From Bartonella sp. HY328 (GTDB taxonomy: Bacteria; Pseudomonadota; Alphaproteobacteria; Rhizobiales; Rhizobiaceae), in the NCBI RefSeq assembly GCF_025449335.1, contig NZ_CP104883.1, forward strand, positions 1,976,501 through 2,040,500: DNA of 64,000 bases, given 5' to 3'. The position numbers and the translations under genes are program-made. Under the pieces are notes generated by a model. That model saw only the letters and a program-made list of their open reading frames with translations, did not search any database and was not told the origin of the DNA. How positions within the stretch are numbered: the first letter of the stretch is position 1; each line of letters starts with the position of its first letter. This document shows, one piece after another, positions 28,001 to 36,907 of this stretch.

Positions 28001-28503
28001 GCCGCCTCTTCCAACAAAGCACGCCGCGCTTGCGGCTTAGCTTGGATAAGCTCACCAACGCGCCCTTGCCCCACCATTGACGGAGAACGCGCGCCAGTGG
28101 ATTGATCCGCAAACAGCAATTGCACATCTTTTGCGCGCACTTCTTTGCCATTTACTCGATAGGTAGAGCCTGCACCGCGTTCAATACGGCGCGAAACCTG
28201 CAACTCATCAGCGTCATTAAAACCGCTTGGTGCGCTATGATCGCGATTATCAAGATATAACGTAACTTCTGCAAAATTTCTTGGGGGGCGGGTATTATTA
28301 CCTGAAAAAATAACATCATCCATGCCAGAGGCACGCATATTCTTATAGGAATTTTCACCCATAACCCAGCGCAGCGCTTCGACGAGATTAGATTTGCCAC
28401 AACCGTTCGGGCCAACAACACCTGTTAGCCCGCCCTCGATGAAAAATTCCATCGGCTCGACAAATGATTTAAATCCCACCAGTCGCAGCTTGCTAAACTG
28501 CAT
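25048..28503 (-). CDS. smc: Chromosome segregation ATPase SMC
   Basis: Condensin subunit that extrudes DNA loops to organise and segregate the chromosome. I choose ATG 28503 (1151 residues, MQFSKLRLVGFKSF), matching other Hyphomicrobiales SMCs; a GTG nine bases earlier is in frame. Walker A GPNGCGKSN is at 31-39, long coiled coils flank a hinge at about 500-640, and the C-terminal head carries LSGGEQALTAMAL and Walker B VLDEIDAPLDD. In relatives smc sits just downstream of dsbA and a DUF721 gene; here a VOC gene and spacer intervene. scpA/scpB are not in this window. Confidence 0.97.
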   Translation of the reverse strand: MQFSKLRLVGFKSFVEPMEFFIEGGLTGVVGPNGCGKSNLVEALRWVMGENSYKNMRASGMDDVIFSGNNTRPPRNFAEVTLYLDNRDHSAPSGFNDADELQVSRRIERGAGSTYRVNGKEVRAKDVQLLFADQSTGARSPSMVGQGRVGELIQAKPQARRALLEEAAGISGLHSRRHEAELRLRAAETNLERIDDVVADVSSRIESLKRQARQANRFKTLSAEIRQLEAGLFYLRWSQAKSQEAEMEAALTKATLKVGSEAEAQMRFAREQAENKTLLAPLRDNMAKARAGHQRITLEVQALEDEKSRSLHRQSELMRRIEQLQRDVTREEGLIGEYKQFISRLDSEEQELKDIQSDGGAEGEELRIQYEDLQQITQNKEADLANLNTERAELNAGEQQLQRLLSDLGRRRDKLNQDLQALANAIAALEKETEGQKQADELNEALEAILEQLNSLEEQLPQIEEEIGIKRNNYDQCRKNHDELKRQLSGFEAEARTLEQIIAASSLNGGDTVVEHLSVEKGYEAALGAALGDDLQAALDEDALLFWRDLKFIGTDPQLPIGCEPLADYIKAPDNMLRRLKQIGLVKADDGDSLQKDLQLGQVLVSREGACWRWDGLVAKADAPTASAQRLAQKNRLAEVQEFILERQQQAERAKSDEAIAYQQLQELLSLEKDCRASLRQMRDSHSQKQSALKELELSLNARLSRLNHLQENYQRLELELEENAILNEETAIKLEELAPLDELDAKIAALQALLQSERAMLAQMRSSLETWQRDNFQRQRRLEAIAPERKTWQARLSASNQQFTDLQERVSEAMMEMEDLASAPDDFDEKRDRLFQLIAKAEDEVKSVSDALALAENTQNRLDLQATNAIQALSHAREERARNEERFNAAIDRRKDIETRIFEALNVEPIETLKMAGFNLSDTMPDIADLERDLDRARIERERLGAVNLRAEEESSELQERYASMTVERDDVIEAVKKLRQAIHALNREGRERLLAAFTKVNSEFRRLFTHLFGGGTAELQLIESDDPLDAGLEILARPPGKKPQTMTLLSGGEQALTAMALIFAVFLTNPAPICVLDEIDAPLDDHNVERYCNLMDEMTKLTDTRFVIITHNPITMARMDRLFGVTMGEQGVSQLVSVDLRTAETLRDV

Positions 28504-28649
28504 ATAGCGCACCCACCATGCTTATCCTACTTAAGTGTATCCTGCTTGTTTTATATTATAGCTGCTACACTATTTATCAGTAAAATGTAACTGAAATAAT
28601 GGGGATTACTGGCTGTTAACCGTAAAACTAACCGAACTATAAACACATA

Positions 28650-29510
28650 TTACGCGACAAATTCCAAAATTGCACCATTAGCATATTGCGGATCAATATA
28701 TATTGTTTGATGGGACGTTTCATGCCAAGCAATATTTTGCGCTTCCAATAGCTGCTTTACCTTGCCAAGATTATTAACCACAACGGAAAAACCTGCATAG
28801 GCTTCATGCGGCAAGTCATCAAAATTAATATGACCAAAAATACGGTTTAACTCATGGGGCGGGAAAATAAATAATTGCGCGGAGTTTTCTCCTGTTACAA
28901 GTTTAAAACCATCACCGTCTTGCGTTATACTACCATTAGCAAATAAAGCCGCATAGGCCTTTGCAGTATGATGTGGATCTTTGGATGCAATATAAATTGT
29001 TCCAAGCGCCTTTGCGCCATTTTCATGTTGCATCAAATCAGCTTGCCAAACGGTGTGTCTTGTTTTTTGCTCACACAAAAAGAAAATACCATTAGGAACA
29101 TGTTTGGCGTCAATCGTTACTGTTTCAAAAGCCGCAATATCTTCCTCGCCATTGGGCATAATAACCGGCCTTGAAAAGCTTTGCACATCGCCAACATCAA
29201 TACCAAGCGCGATTAAAGCATCGTGAGCGCGTTTTGCGCTGTCTATACGTCCAACAACGGCGTGCAAGCCCTCGCCTTGCTTAGCAAGCTTTACCCGTTG
29301 AAGATCACTTAATGGTGTTTCACTCACCACACCCAAAAGCTCAAAATAATCGTGACTTAGCATAATTGTATAATTGGCAGTCCCCATATGACTAGAGTGT
29401 AAACCACGTGGACTTAACGTAAAGCCAAGTTTTTTATAATCCTGTGCAGCCTTTTCGAGATCATTTACAAGAAGATAACAATGATCAATACCTTTTACCG
29501 GATGTGTCAT
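28650..29510 (-). CDS. VOC-superfamily (glyoxalase-like) protein
   Basis: Two-module VOC protein, 286 residues from ATG 29510 (TTG 29516 is also in frame). The N-terminal module starts GIDHCYLLVNDLEKAAQDYKKLGF, a typical beta-alpha-beta-beta-beta opening with a metal-ligand histidine. A second module begins around residue 155 (GTIYIASKDPHHTAKAYAALF). It resembles the Glyoxalase_3-like group of unknown substrate. It is co-directional with dsbA and smc but separated from dsbA by a terminator. Confidence 0.72.
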   Translation of the reverse strand: MTHPVKGIDHCYLLVNDLEKAAQDYKKLGFTLSPRGLHSSHMGTANYTIMLSHDYFELLGVVSETPLSDLQRVKLAKQGEGLHAVVGRIDSAKRAHDALIALGIDVGDVQSFSRPVIMPNGEEDIAAFETVTIDAKHVPNGIFFLCEQKTRHTVWQADLMQHENGAKALGTIYIASKDPHHTAKAYAALFANGSITQDGDGFKLVTGENSAQLFIFPPHELNRIFGHINFDDLPHEAYAGFSVVVNNLGKVKQLLEAQNIAWHETSHQTIYIDPQYANGAILEFVA

Positions 29511-29583
29511 ACTCAAAAACCCTTTAAAACAAGATTATGATACCTCATGCATATATAGCGCATGAATGTTTTTAGTAAAATAA

Positions 29584-29617
29584 AAATCCCGCTATAAACA
29601 GTATTATAGCGGGATTT
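29584..29617 (-). terminator. Rho-independent terminator of the dsbA-like gene
   Basis: A perfect 14-base-pair stem (29584-29597 with 29604-29617) with a 6-base loop is followed on the minus strand by TTTTA. It lies 47 bases beyond the stop of the thioredoxin-like gene and insulates the VOC gene from it. Confidence 0.85.
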
Positions 29618-29663
29618 CAAATATTATATTAAATTCCGTGTTAGCAGTATGTAAACGCTTATA

Positions 29664-30389
29664 TTATTGAGCGTCACTCTTTGGTGCATCACTTACACCA
29701 AGTTCTTTAAGTTTTGCATCAATTAAAGCAGACATCTCGGCGAAAGACTTAGTTCCCTGCACAGGATCACCATTAATGAAGAATGTTGGTGTTGCTCTCA
29801 CACCGAATTCCTCTAAACCACGCTTTAAGTTAGCGCGCAAAGCATCATACATTTTTTGATCGGTTACGCATGCCTTAAATTTATCATCATCAATACCAGC
29901 AAGCTTGGCAAGCTGCTTAAGTGGTGTTTCAGCATCTGGTACAAATGCCCATTCAGCCTGCTTTTCAAACAATAATTGAATAAATGGGAAGTAGCGATCT
30001 TCAGGCACACAGCGTGCTAACATAAAACCTACCGCTGCACGATCATCGCCTGCAAATTCACGAAATACGATACGTACCTTGCCAGTATTGATATATTTTT
30101 CGCGAATTTGTGGCAAAGTATTTACAACAAAATCGGCACAATGACTGCAAGTTAATGACGCATATTCAACGATGGTTATTGGGGCGTTTTCATCACCCTC
30201 AACCATGTCCTTTATCTGGCCAGGTCTTAACAACTCTTCAGCAGCAACATGAGCTAAAGGTTTTAGCTGCTGCAATTGCTGTTGTGGCGTTGCATTTTGT
30301 GCAAAAGCAAAACCACTTACACTCCCCAAAAAGATCGCTGTTGCAGCTGCAAGTGAAGCGAAATATTTTTTCTTGTTAATGATGGCCAT
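29664..30389 (-). CDS. DsbA-family periplasmic thiol-disulfide oxidoreductase
   Basis: Exported thioredoxin-fold protein, 241 residues. The signal peptide ends about residue 30 (GFAFA-QNA). The redox site Cys81-Ser-His-Cys84 (LTCSHCADF) follows a beta strand, and the cis-proline loop is RATPTFFING near residue 200. The domain matches Thioredoxin_4 (DsbA/DsbG/BdbD type). It probably forms or isomerises disulfides in envelope proteins. An AGGAAAG ribosome-binding site precedes the ATG. Confidence 0.87.
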   Translation of the reverse strand: MAIINKKKYFASLAAATAIFLGSVSGFAFAQNATPQQQLQQLKPLAHVAAEELLRPGQIKDMVEGDENAPITIVEYASLTCSHCADFVVNTLPQIREKYINTGKVRIVFREFAGDDRAAVGFMLARCVPEDRYFPFIQLLFEKQAEWAFVPDAETPLKQLAKLAGIDDDKFKACVTDQKMYDALRANLKRGLEEFGVRATPTFFINGDPVQGTKSFAEMSALIDAKLKELGVSDAPKSDAQ

Positions 30390-30679
30390 ATGACTTTCCT
30401 TTAATTATCCTCAAAGCATGCAGGCATTAAGGATCCAAATTTTGTAAAACGCAATTTAACTTGCTTGCATAAAGCGTCAAGCACTAGTTGATAAACTTAC
30501 TGTCAATTAGGAAATGACAATAAAAAGCCATCAACCCAATCTGTATTTGTACTAAAGACTAACCTTAGCAGTTTTAATCATTGTGTCACATGCTATTTTA
30601 TTAAAAAAATTTAACTGAATATGTTACACAATATATCGAAACCTTAATGAAATTAAACCTAGCTAACAATTCATTGTGA

Positions 30680-31186
30680 CTATTTTGAGTTAGCATCCTT
30701 TGATAAGATGTGGCAGCCAAGCTCAGTAAGGCATTTGCGCAACCTATCTGAGTCAATATCGGCAGTATTTTTTTCCACTTGCGCGATGCAAGCCTTATCT
30801 ATAATTTTAGGTGAATGCTGCTTCTTTTTAAAAGACGACACCGGCTTTTGTTCAATCTTCAAACGATCAATAGCATGGAACCCAAAGAAAACATTGACCT
30901 TTTGGACAATTTCCATACTTTGGTGTTGAATAGACATAGCGGAAAAACCTTCACATGCCACCAATAGCGTTGCAGGTTCATAAGAATCATATTGGGAAAC
31001 GCGCCGGCGCCAATTAATTTTTAGAGGTAGGCAATTATTTGCAATATCATCACCAACAATTTGCGACCAAGCCTCAATAAGCTCGATGCCTATGCCTGCC
31101 CTTTTACGCAATAATGGATCAATCAGAGGTGATGTTGTATCGGCAAGCGGTGTAAAACCAAACTTTTTATGTTTGTCGGGCTGCAC
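30680..31186 (-). CDS. DUF721 / DciA-like protein
   Basis: Protein of 168 residues whose N-terminal half matches DUF721 (LRKRAGIGIELIEAWSQIVGDDIANNC, then a beta-rich LLVACEGFSAMSIQH block). DUF721 proteins include DciA, which helps load the replicative helicase in bacteria lacking DnaC. The C-terminal 60 residues are basic and unassigned. In relatives this gene lies with dsbA and smc, usually with mutY upstream; mutY is absent here. Role in replication is inferred from the family. Confidence 0.75.
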   Translation of the reverse strand: MQPDKHKKFGFTPLADTTSPLIDPLLRKRAGIGIELIEAWSQIVGDDIANNCLPLKINWRRRVSQYDSYEPATLLVACEGFSAMSIQHQSMEIVQKVNVFFGFHAIDRLKIEQKPVSSFKKKQHSPKIIDKACIAQVEKNTADIDSDRLRKCLTELGCHILSKDANSK

Positions 31187-31426
31187 TTTTAAATCACCTT
31201 ACTGCTTTATATTAAATTTCAAAAAAACACATTACACTTTTATTATTCATTATAAATAACAGCAAATATAGAAGTTGATATTTTATATCATAGCTTAAAA
31301 AATAAGGGAATAATTTAACTTCAGATACAAATTAGAAACCAAATTGCACGAAAATCAAAAGTGGCAATAATCATAAAATAACTTATTAGAATCCAACAAA
31401 AACTCAATAAAAAATAGAGAGTAAAG

Positions 31427-31501
31427 TGGTACGCCCAAGGGGAATCGAACCCCTGTTTCCGCCGTGAAAGGGCGGCGTCCTAACCGCTAGACGATGGGCG
31501 C
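31427..31501 (-). tRNA. tRNA-Glu (anticodon TTC)
   Basis: On the minus strand a 75-base cloverleaf starts GCGCCCATCGTCTAGCGG, has the anticodon loop CTTTCAC, the T arm GGGGTTCGATTCCCC and an encoded CCA end (31427-31429). The acceptor stem pairs except for a terminal G-T, as is usual for alphaproteobacterial tRNA-Glu. Confidence 0.96.
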
Positions 31502-31676
31502 CCATGCAGTGATTGCGCTTATAAACACAGATTTTAAAAACCGCAAGCCGTATTTTAGAAAAAAATCATTTTTTTTTACAAAATGTGGATATCTTTTTCA
31601 AATTTGCAAAAATCTCACTCTACAGCACTCACTTTCAATTTGCTGTTTTTTCAAAAAAGACACTAAACATATCATT

Positions 31677-32495
31677 TTAAAAAATTCGCTCAGGCACAGC
31701 AAAATGCGATAAAGCTATGGCAGCAGCAGTTGCGACATTGAGGCTATCAAAATCTGCAGCCATTGGTATTCTTAAAGTTTTAAATTGTTGCAATATTTGG
31801 TGCGGTAGCCCTTCGCCTTCCGTGCCAAAAAGCAAAGCGGTGCGTTTTGCCGGCTGGCTATCCAATAATTTTTGTTGAGAGGATGGGCTAAAAGCAAATA
31901 CCTCAAAACCAGCATTTTGCACTTTATCAATGATGTTAAAAATATTATCACTTTTAATATGCGGTATTTTAAGCGCTGCGCCAACCGATACTCGAATGGC
32001 CTTACGATAAAGCGGATCGCAACAGGTTTCATCCAAAATAACGCCATCAGCTGCAAATGCCGCGCTATTTCTAAAAATGCCACCAATATTATCGTGGTTA
32101 GAAATACCACATAAAAGCACCAATAGTGCTTGCGGAGGTAAATCGTCCAGAAATTCATCCAATGTAGCTGGGCGTTTTCGCTGGCCGATTGCCAAAATAC
32201 CGCGATGAAGGTGAAAACCAGCAATTGCGTCAATGACATCTTGGCTCGCCACATAGATTGGACAATGAGCCGCTTTACCTTCTAATAAAGGTAAAAGCCC
32301 ATTTAAACGATTTTGCGCAATAAGAATCGATTGCGCTTCAAAGATTGTAGAATTTAGCAAAACATTCAATACAACCCTTCCCTCCGCAATAAAAAGATCA
32401 TTGCGGCCGACAAGATCCTTCTCTTTGACATTCATGTAGTCAGCAATACGCACATCATCAGCATTTTCAATTATAATCGGATTTATTGTGGTCAT
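31677..32495 (-). CDS. TrmH/SpoU-family RNA 2'-O-methyltransferase
   Basis: SPOUT RNA methyltransferase, 272 residues. The three family motifs are intact: NHDNIGGIFRNSAAF (about 133-147), LLFGTEGEGLP (about 222-232) and IPMAADFDSLNVATAAAIAL near the C-terminus. An N-terminal substrate-binding region (about 1-100) precedes the knot. Target may be rRNA or tRNA; it is distinct from the RlmB-like paralogue at 61235-62065. No operon partner. Confidence 0.83.
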   Translation of the reverse strand: MTTINPIIIENADDVRIADYMNVKEKDLVGRNDLFIAEGRVVLNVLLNSTIFEAQSILIAQNRLNGLLPLLEGKAAHCPIYVASQDVIDAIAGFHLHRGILAIGQRKRPATLDEFLDDLPPQALLVLLCGISNHDNIGGIFRNSAAFAADGVILDETCCDPLYRKAIRVSVGAALKIPHIKSDNIFNIIDKVQNAGFEVFAFSPSSQQKLLDSQPAKRTALLFGTEGEGLPHQILQQFKTLRIPMAADFDSLNVATAAAIALSHFAVPERIF

Positions 32496-32595
32496 TTATA
32501 TAATTCTTTGGAAATGAAACGGTAAAATAATTTGCTAAATTCTATAGCAATGGCGCAACTGCACATCATTACGATAGAATTTATTATGTCAGCGT

Positions 32596-33405
32596 TTATT
32601 TATATATTTCGTCTTCATTGGGAAAAGAACGCGTTTTTACATCTTCCGCATATTGGGAAAATGCCTTATCCATCGCCTGTTGAAAATTTGCATATTGGCG
32701 AACAAATTTAGCTTTGTGATTGCTCATGCCAAGCATATCTTCCATCACTAATACCTGCCCGTCACACGCATTAGACGCACCAATACCAATTGTTGGAATT
32801 GTAACCATCTTGGTTATTTTATTAGCCAATGGCTCAACCACGCCTTCAATAACAACCGCAAAGGCACCAGCTTCTTCAATGGCTTTGGCATCCGTTTCAA
32901 TAGCTTGCCAGCTTTCTTCGCTGCGCCCTTGTGTTTTAAAGCCGCCAAAGGTGTTAAAAGATTGCGGAGTTAAACCAATGTGGCCCATTACAGGAATGCC
33001 ACGCTCAGTTAAAAATTTTACGGTTGCAGCCTGCCTAACACCGCCTTCAAGCTTAACACCGCCACAGCCCGTTTCCTGCATGATACGCGCCGCATTGCGA
33101 AAAGCCTGTTCTGGTGATTCTTCATAAGAACCAAAAGGCATATCAATAACCACCATAGCCTTTTGCGTACCACGCATGACAGCTTGACCATGCGCGATCA
33201 TCATCTCAAGTGTGACCGGAATTGTGGATGGTAAACCATGTACCACCATGCCAACACTATCACCTACCAGCAGGAAGTCGCAATATTGGTCAGCAATCTG
33301 TGCCATAAAAACGTGATAAGCGGTCAAGGACACAATAGGTGTCTGCCCCTTTTGTGCTTGAATTTGTGGTGCAGTTTTACGGCGAATGGCGATGGGTTTG
33401 CTCAT
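32596..33405 (-). CDS. panB: 3-methyl-2-oxobutanoate hydroxymethyltransferase
   Basis: First committed step of pantothenate (coenzyme A precursor) synthesis: adds hydroxymethyl from methylene-THF to alpha-ketoisovalerate. The 269 residues show VSLTAYHVFMAQIAD, LVGDSVGMVVHG (metal-binding aspartate), GGVKLEGG, MGHIGLTPQS and the catalytic EGV region. panC, which often follows panB, is not adjacent. The gene is divergent from the SPFH gene. Confidence 0.94.
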   Translation of the reverse strand: MSKPIAIRRKTAPQIQAQKGQTPIVSLTAYHVFMAQIADQYCDFLLVGDSVGMVVHGLPSTIPVTLEMMIAHGQAVMRGTQKAMVVIDMPFGSYEESPEQAFRNAARIMQETGCGGVKLEGGVRQAATVKFLTERGIPVMGHIGLTPQSFNTFGGFKTQGRSEESWQAIETDAKAIEEAGAFAVVIEGVVEPLANKITKMVTIPTIGIGASNACDGQVLVMEDMLGMSNHKAKFVRQYANFQQAMDKAFSQYAEDVKTRSFPNEDEIYK

Positions 33406-33761
33406 AACGGAGCCCTTTATGCGATGATAACTTAAAATGCGAATAGATATTTATGCCAAACCATATTTTAACCCAATAGGCAAATCGACAAAGATAAAAT
33501 CTTCAACACGCCTTTACTGATATTGCGATTTTATCAATTTCAACAATCTAATTTGGCTGAAAATATAGTATTAAAACCAGGTTTTTAGTTAACAAAGGCC
33601 TTTTGATCAAAATTTTAGTTAATATATTATTAAAAAGCCTATTTTTTGCTTTTTTATATCGGTAAAATATGAACTTATAGGCGCACTTATAACAATGCTT
33701 AATAATAGTTTTAAAAACAACATTATAAGCGTTAACCAATTAACTTAGAAAGAAATGTATC
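33406..33761. other. Divergent intergenic region panB / SPFH gene
   Basis: These 356 AT-rich bases must hold both promoters. Several TTAA-containing repeats (for example near 33728-33740) are present, but no specific regulatory site can be assigned with confidence. Confidence 0.4.
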
Positions 33762-34736
33762 ATGGCATTACAAGGAATGGGCATCGCCCTTATTATCTTA
33801 GCTGCCCTTATCATTCTTACCTTATTCAAAGGTATTAAAACGGTACCGCAGGGCTATAATTATACGGTCGAGCGTTTTGGTCGTTATACACGAACAATGG
33901 CACCCGGCCTTAATCTTATTGTGCCATTCATTGACAGTGTGGGTGCAAAGATTTCCATCATGGAACAAGTTCTTGATATTCCAACGCAGGAAGTTATCAC
34001 CAAAGACAATGCATCGGTATCGGTTGATGCTATTGCCTTCTATCAAGTACTGAATGCCGCACAAGCTGCCTATCAGGTATCTGATCTTGAATATGCAATT
34101 ATCAACTTAACCATGACCAATATTCGTACTGTTGTTGGTTCTATGGATCTTGATGAGCTTTTATCCAACCGTAACATCATCAATGACCGTCTATTACAAG
34201 TCGTTGATGTTGCAGCTCATCCATGGGGCTTAAAAATGACCCGTGTGGAAATTAAAGATATTCAACCACCACGCGATTTGACCGAAGCGATGAATCGCCA
34301 AATGAAGGCAGAGCGCGATAAACGTGCGCAAGTTCTTGAAGCAGAAGGTGACAGAAATGCCAATATTCTGCGCGCTGAAGGCTTGAAGCAAGCACAAATT
34401 TTGGAAGCTGAAGGTAAAAGAGAAGCTGCATATCGTGAAGCTGAGGCACGTGAACGTTTGGCTGAAGCAGAAGCAAAGGCAACCGAAGCTGTATCTAAGG
34501 CTATTGCTGACGGCGACGTGCAAGCGATCAACTATTTCGTAGCGCAAAAATATACCGAAGCTTTAGGCAAAATTGGCTCTGCCAATAACAATAAAATTGT
34601 GTTGATGCCATTTGAAGCATCATCGCTTATTGGTTCTCTTGGTGGCATCGGCGCCATCGCCAAAGAAGTATTTGGCAGCGATTCAAAACCATCTACCAAG
34701 CCAGTACAACGGCGCACGGGTTTTGATAACGAATAG
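33762..34736 (+). CDS. qmcA: SPFH/Band 7 membrane protein (QmcA/stomatin-like)
   Basis: Flotillin/stomatin-like scaffold anchored in the inner membrane, 324 residues. One N-terminal membrane segment (about 5-24) is followed by the Band 7 domain (VPQGYNYTVERFGRYTRTMAPGLN, LDIPTQEVITKDNASVSVDA) and an alanine/glutamate-rich coiled coil (about 185-260, repeated EAEG/REAEA units). E. coli QmcA is a target of FtsH-HflKC quality control. The partner nfeD lies downstream on the same strand but unusually far (384 bases). Confidence 0.9.
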   Translation: MALQGMGIALIILAALIILTLFKGIKTVPQGYNYTVERFGRYTRTMAPGLNLIVPFIDSVGAKISIMEQVLDIPTQEVITKDNASVSVDAIAFYQVLNAAQAAYQVSDLEYAIINLTMTNIRTVVGSMDLDELLSNRNIINDRLLQVVDVAAHPWGLKMTRVEIKDIQPPRDLTEAMNRQMKAERDKRAQVLEAEGDRNANILRAEGLKQAQILEAEGKREAAYREAEARERLAEAEAKATEAVSKAIADGDVQAINYFVAQKYTEALGKIGSANNNKIVLMPFEASSLIGSLGGIGAIAKEVFGSDSKPSTKPVQRRTGFDNE

Positions 34737-35120
34737 GCGCAAGTTGATCATTCACGATTATTGATCATTAACAATTATAGTCTGCAATTTCTTAATTTTC
34801 ATTTGCAGACTATATAAATTATATCAATTGTTTTTGCTTACGGTTTTTACAAAAATCAAATGCGCTTATAAAGTTAAGGTGACATTCAATCGAGCCGTAT
34901 TCTCACCCTATTCTTTTCTAACTTGTAAGAAATTTTTAAATTATTTCACCCAATATCAAATTTTACACTTTATCTTGGCTTAAATGCCAATATATATTAT
35001 ATTTTATATTGAGATTGCATTTTTTCTTTTGGCTACAATATAAGATAAAAAGCAATTTAAAACATGATTTTACTTCATCATATTTGAAGTTGTTCTAAAA
35101 TATGCAAATGGATAGGCTGA
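34737..35120. other. Gap between the SPFH and NfeD genes
   Basis: A 384-base AT-rich spacer lies between two genes that usually overlap or abut. No hairpin terminator or gene was recognised. A T-rich stretch near 34960-35040 may carry a separate nfeD promoter. Confidence 0.4.
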
Positions 35121-35582
35121 ATGTTAGACTTTTTGGAAATGCTTGGTTATTGGTGCTGGCTTATTGTAGGCTTTATATTGCTGGTTTTGGAGCTGTTTGT
35201 CGCTGGCGTCTATCTTATGTGGTTTGGCTTAGCTGCAATTGCTACAGCAATTGTTGTTTGGCTGTTAGAAGGTCATTTTCCAATTTTTGCAATGTGGCAA
35301 ACACAGCTTTTCATATTTATTATTTTTTCAGTAATCACCGTATTAATTGGTGTTAAGCTCAACCAAAAAAGCAAAATGACCGATGCACCATTTTTAAATA
35401 ACCGCACTGAAGAATTGATCGGTTATATCTCCACCTTAGAAGAACCAATTATTAACGGCAAAGGTCGGTTGAGAATTGGCGATTCCTTATGGAATATTGT
35501 AGGGCCAGATCTGCCGTCAGACACAACGGTTCGCATAAAATCTTATCAAAATGGATTTTTTGAAGTTGAGAGCGTTAATTAA
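35121..35582 (+). CDS. NfeD-family membrane protein
   Basis: Short NfeD protein (NfeD1b type), 153 residues: three hydrophobic segments within residues 5-90 and a C-terminal OB-fold (IGYISTLEEPIINGKGRLRIGDSLWNI region). It usually works with an SPFH protein such as the one encoded at 33762-34736. A start 19 bases upstream exists in another frame and is ignored. Confidence 0.87.
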   Translation: MLDFLEMLGYWCWLIVGFILLVLELFVAGVYLMWFGLAAIATAIVVWLLEGHFPIFAMWQTQLFIFIIFSVITVLIGVKLNQKSKMTDAPFLNNRTEELIGYISTLEEPIINGKGRLRIGDSLWNIVGPDLPSDTTVRIKSYQNGFFEVESVN

Positions 35583-35604
35583 ACTAAGATTTTAGATCAG
35601 AAGC

Positions 35605-35634
35605 AAAACCCCATAATTTGTATTATGGGGTTTT
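35605..35634 (+). terminator. Rho-independent terminator after nfeD
   Basis: A perfect 13-base-pair stem (35605-35617 with 35622-35634) with a 4-base loop and a TTTTTATTTT tail lies 22 bases after the NfeD stop. The reverse strand is also A/T flanked, so it may serve hemH too. Confidence 0.88.
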
Positions 35635-35699
35635 TATTTTATGCTATAAAATATAGAACTTGCTTTTTTAAATGCGTTCCAACGTAATTTGGTTTTTTC

Positions 35700-36716
35700 C
35701 TATTTTACCCAACCAGACAACTCTTGGCGAACCAGCGATTCAATAACCTTCATGCCCAAATCACTCGCATTAAGACATGGAATATGCGAAAAATTAATCC
35801 CACCATTTTCATGAAAACTTTCGGCTGCTTCGTGGCCGATTTCATCAACAGTTTCAAGACAATCCGCCACAAAACCTGGATTAAAAACCGCAATTGATTT
35901 AATACCTTTAGCTGGCAATTCATCTATAGTTTTATCGCTATAGGGCTGCAACCATTCTTCAGGCCCAAATCGTGACTGGAAGGTCATTAGCAGTTTATCC
36001 TCACCCAAACCCATTCTTTGCCGTAAAGCATTGGTTGTTTTTGCGCAATCTTGCGGATAAATATCACCGCGTTTTGCGTAGCTTTGTGGAATCCCGTGAT
36101 AAGAAGCGATCAGAACATCTGGCGTAAAATCAAGAGTTGCCAAATGGTTGTCAATGGATTGCGCCAAAGCATCGATATAAATAGGATTGTCGGGATAAGG
36201 CGGCACTGTACGAATAGCTGGCTGCACACGTTTGGTCTTTAACGCATCAAAAAATGCATCATTAACTGTTGCCGTTGTGGTTGCTGAATATTGCGGATAA
36301 AGCGGAAACAGTGTAATTTTGTCACAACCCTGCTGCTGTAGCTTAGCCGTCACCTCGCTTATAGATGGCTGTCCATAACGCATCGCCCAATCGACGATGA
36401 TAGTATTGTCATTGTTAAGATCGTGTAATTGCTCAGCCAATCTTTCCGCTTGCAAGCGCGTATAGTGGCGTAATGGCGATTCGTTAGTTTCCTTAAACCA
36501 AACACGATCATAGGCTGCACCAGATTTTTTAGGCCGAACACTCAAAACAATAGCCTGCAAGATAGGCTGCCAAATGATGCTCGGCCATTCGATCACACGT
36601 TTATCCGATAAAAACTGCGAAAGATATTTACGCATATTCCAATAATCTGTTCCATTTGGCGTTCCTAAGTTAACAAGAAGAACACCTATTTTTGACTTAG
36701 GCACTGGCTGCATCAT
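35700..36716 (-). CDS. hemH: Ferrochelatase
   Basis: Inserts Fe(II) into protoporphyrin IX, the last step of haem synthesis, at the membrane face. The 338 residues show GVLLVNLGTPNG at the N-terminus, the catalytic histidine in IASYHGIPQSY, TFQSRFGPEEWLQP and the conserved glutamate in GFVADCLETVDEI. Length and motifs are normal. Divergence from neighbours and the upstream gap suggest its own promoter. Confidence 0.95.
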   Translation of the reverse strand: MMQPVPKSKIGVLLVNLGTPNGTDYWNMRKYLSQFLSDKRVIEWPSIIWQPILQAIVLSVRPKKSGAAYDRVWFKETNESPLRHYTRLQAERLAEQLHDLNNDNTIIVDWAMRYGQPSISEVTAKLQQQGCDKITLFPLYPQYSATTTATVNDAFFDALKTKRVQPAIRTVPPYPDNPIYIDALAQSIDNHLATLDFTPDVLIASYHGIPQSYAKRGDIYPQDCAKTTNALRQRMGLGEDKLLMTFQSRFGPEEWLQPYSDKTIDELPAKGIKSIAVFNPGFVADCLETVDEIGHEAAESFHENGGINFSHIPCLNASDLGMKVIESLVRQELSGWVK

Positions 36717-36825
36717 ATTGAAACTTTCATCATTTTATAAAAGGTTTAAATAACATATTTCGTTTAAATAGGTAATTTTTCTCAAGTTTTAAGAGGAGTC
36801 CTAGAATTTGTCAAAAATATAAAAA

Positions 36826-36853
36826 CCCTGCATTCAACGATGTTAATGCAGGG
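36826..36853 (-). terminator. Rho-independent terminator of omp10
   Basis: A 9-base-pair stem (36826-36834 with 36845-36853) with a 10-base loop is followed on the minus strand by TTTTTA, about 55 bases after the omp10 stop. Confidence 0.78.
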
Positions 36854-36907
36854 CAAAACAAAACAAAAATGATTGAATAAATCCAGTTAAAACAATATCA
36901 AAGCCGA

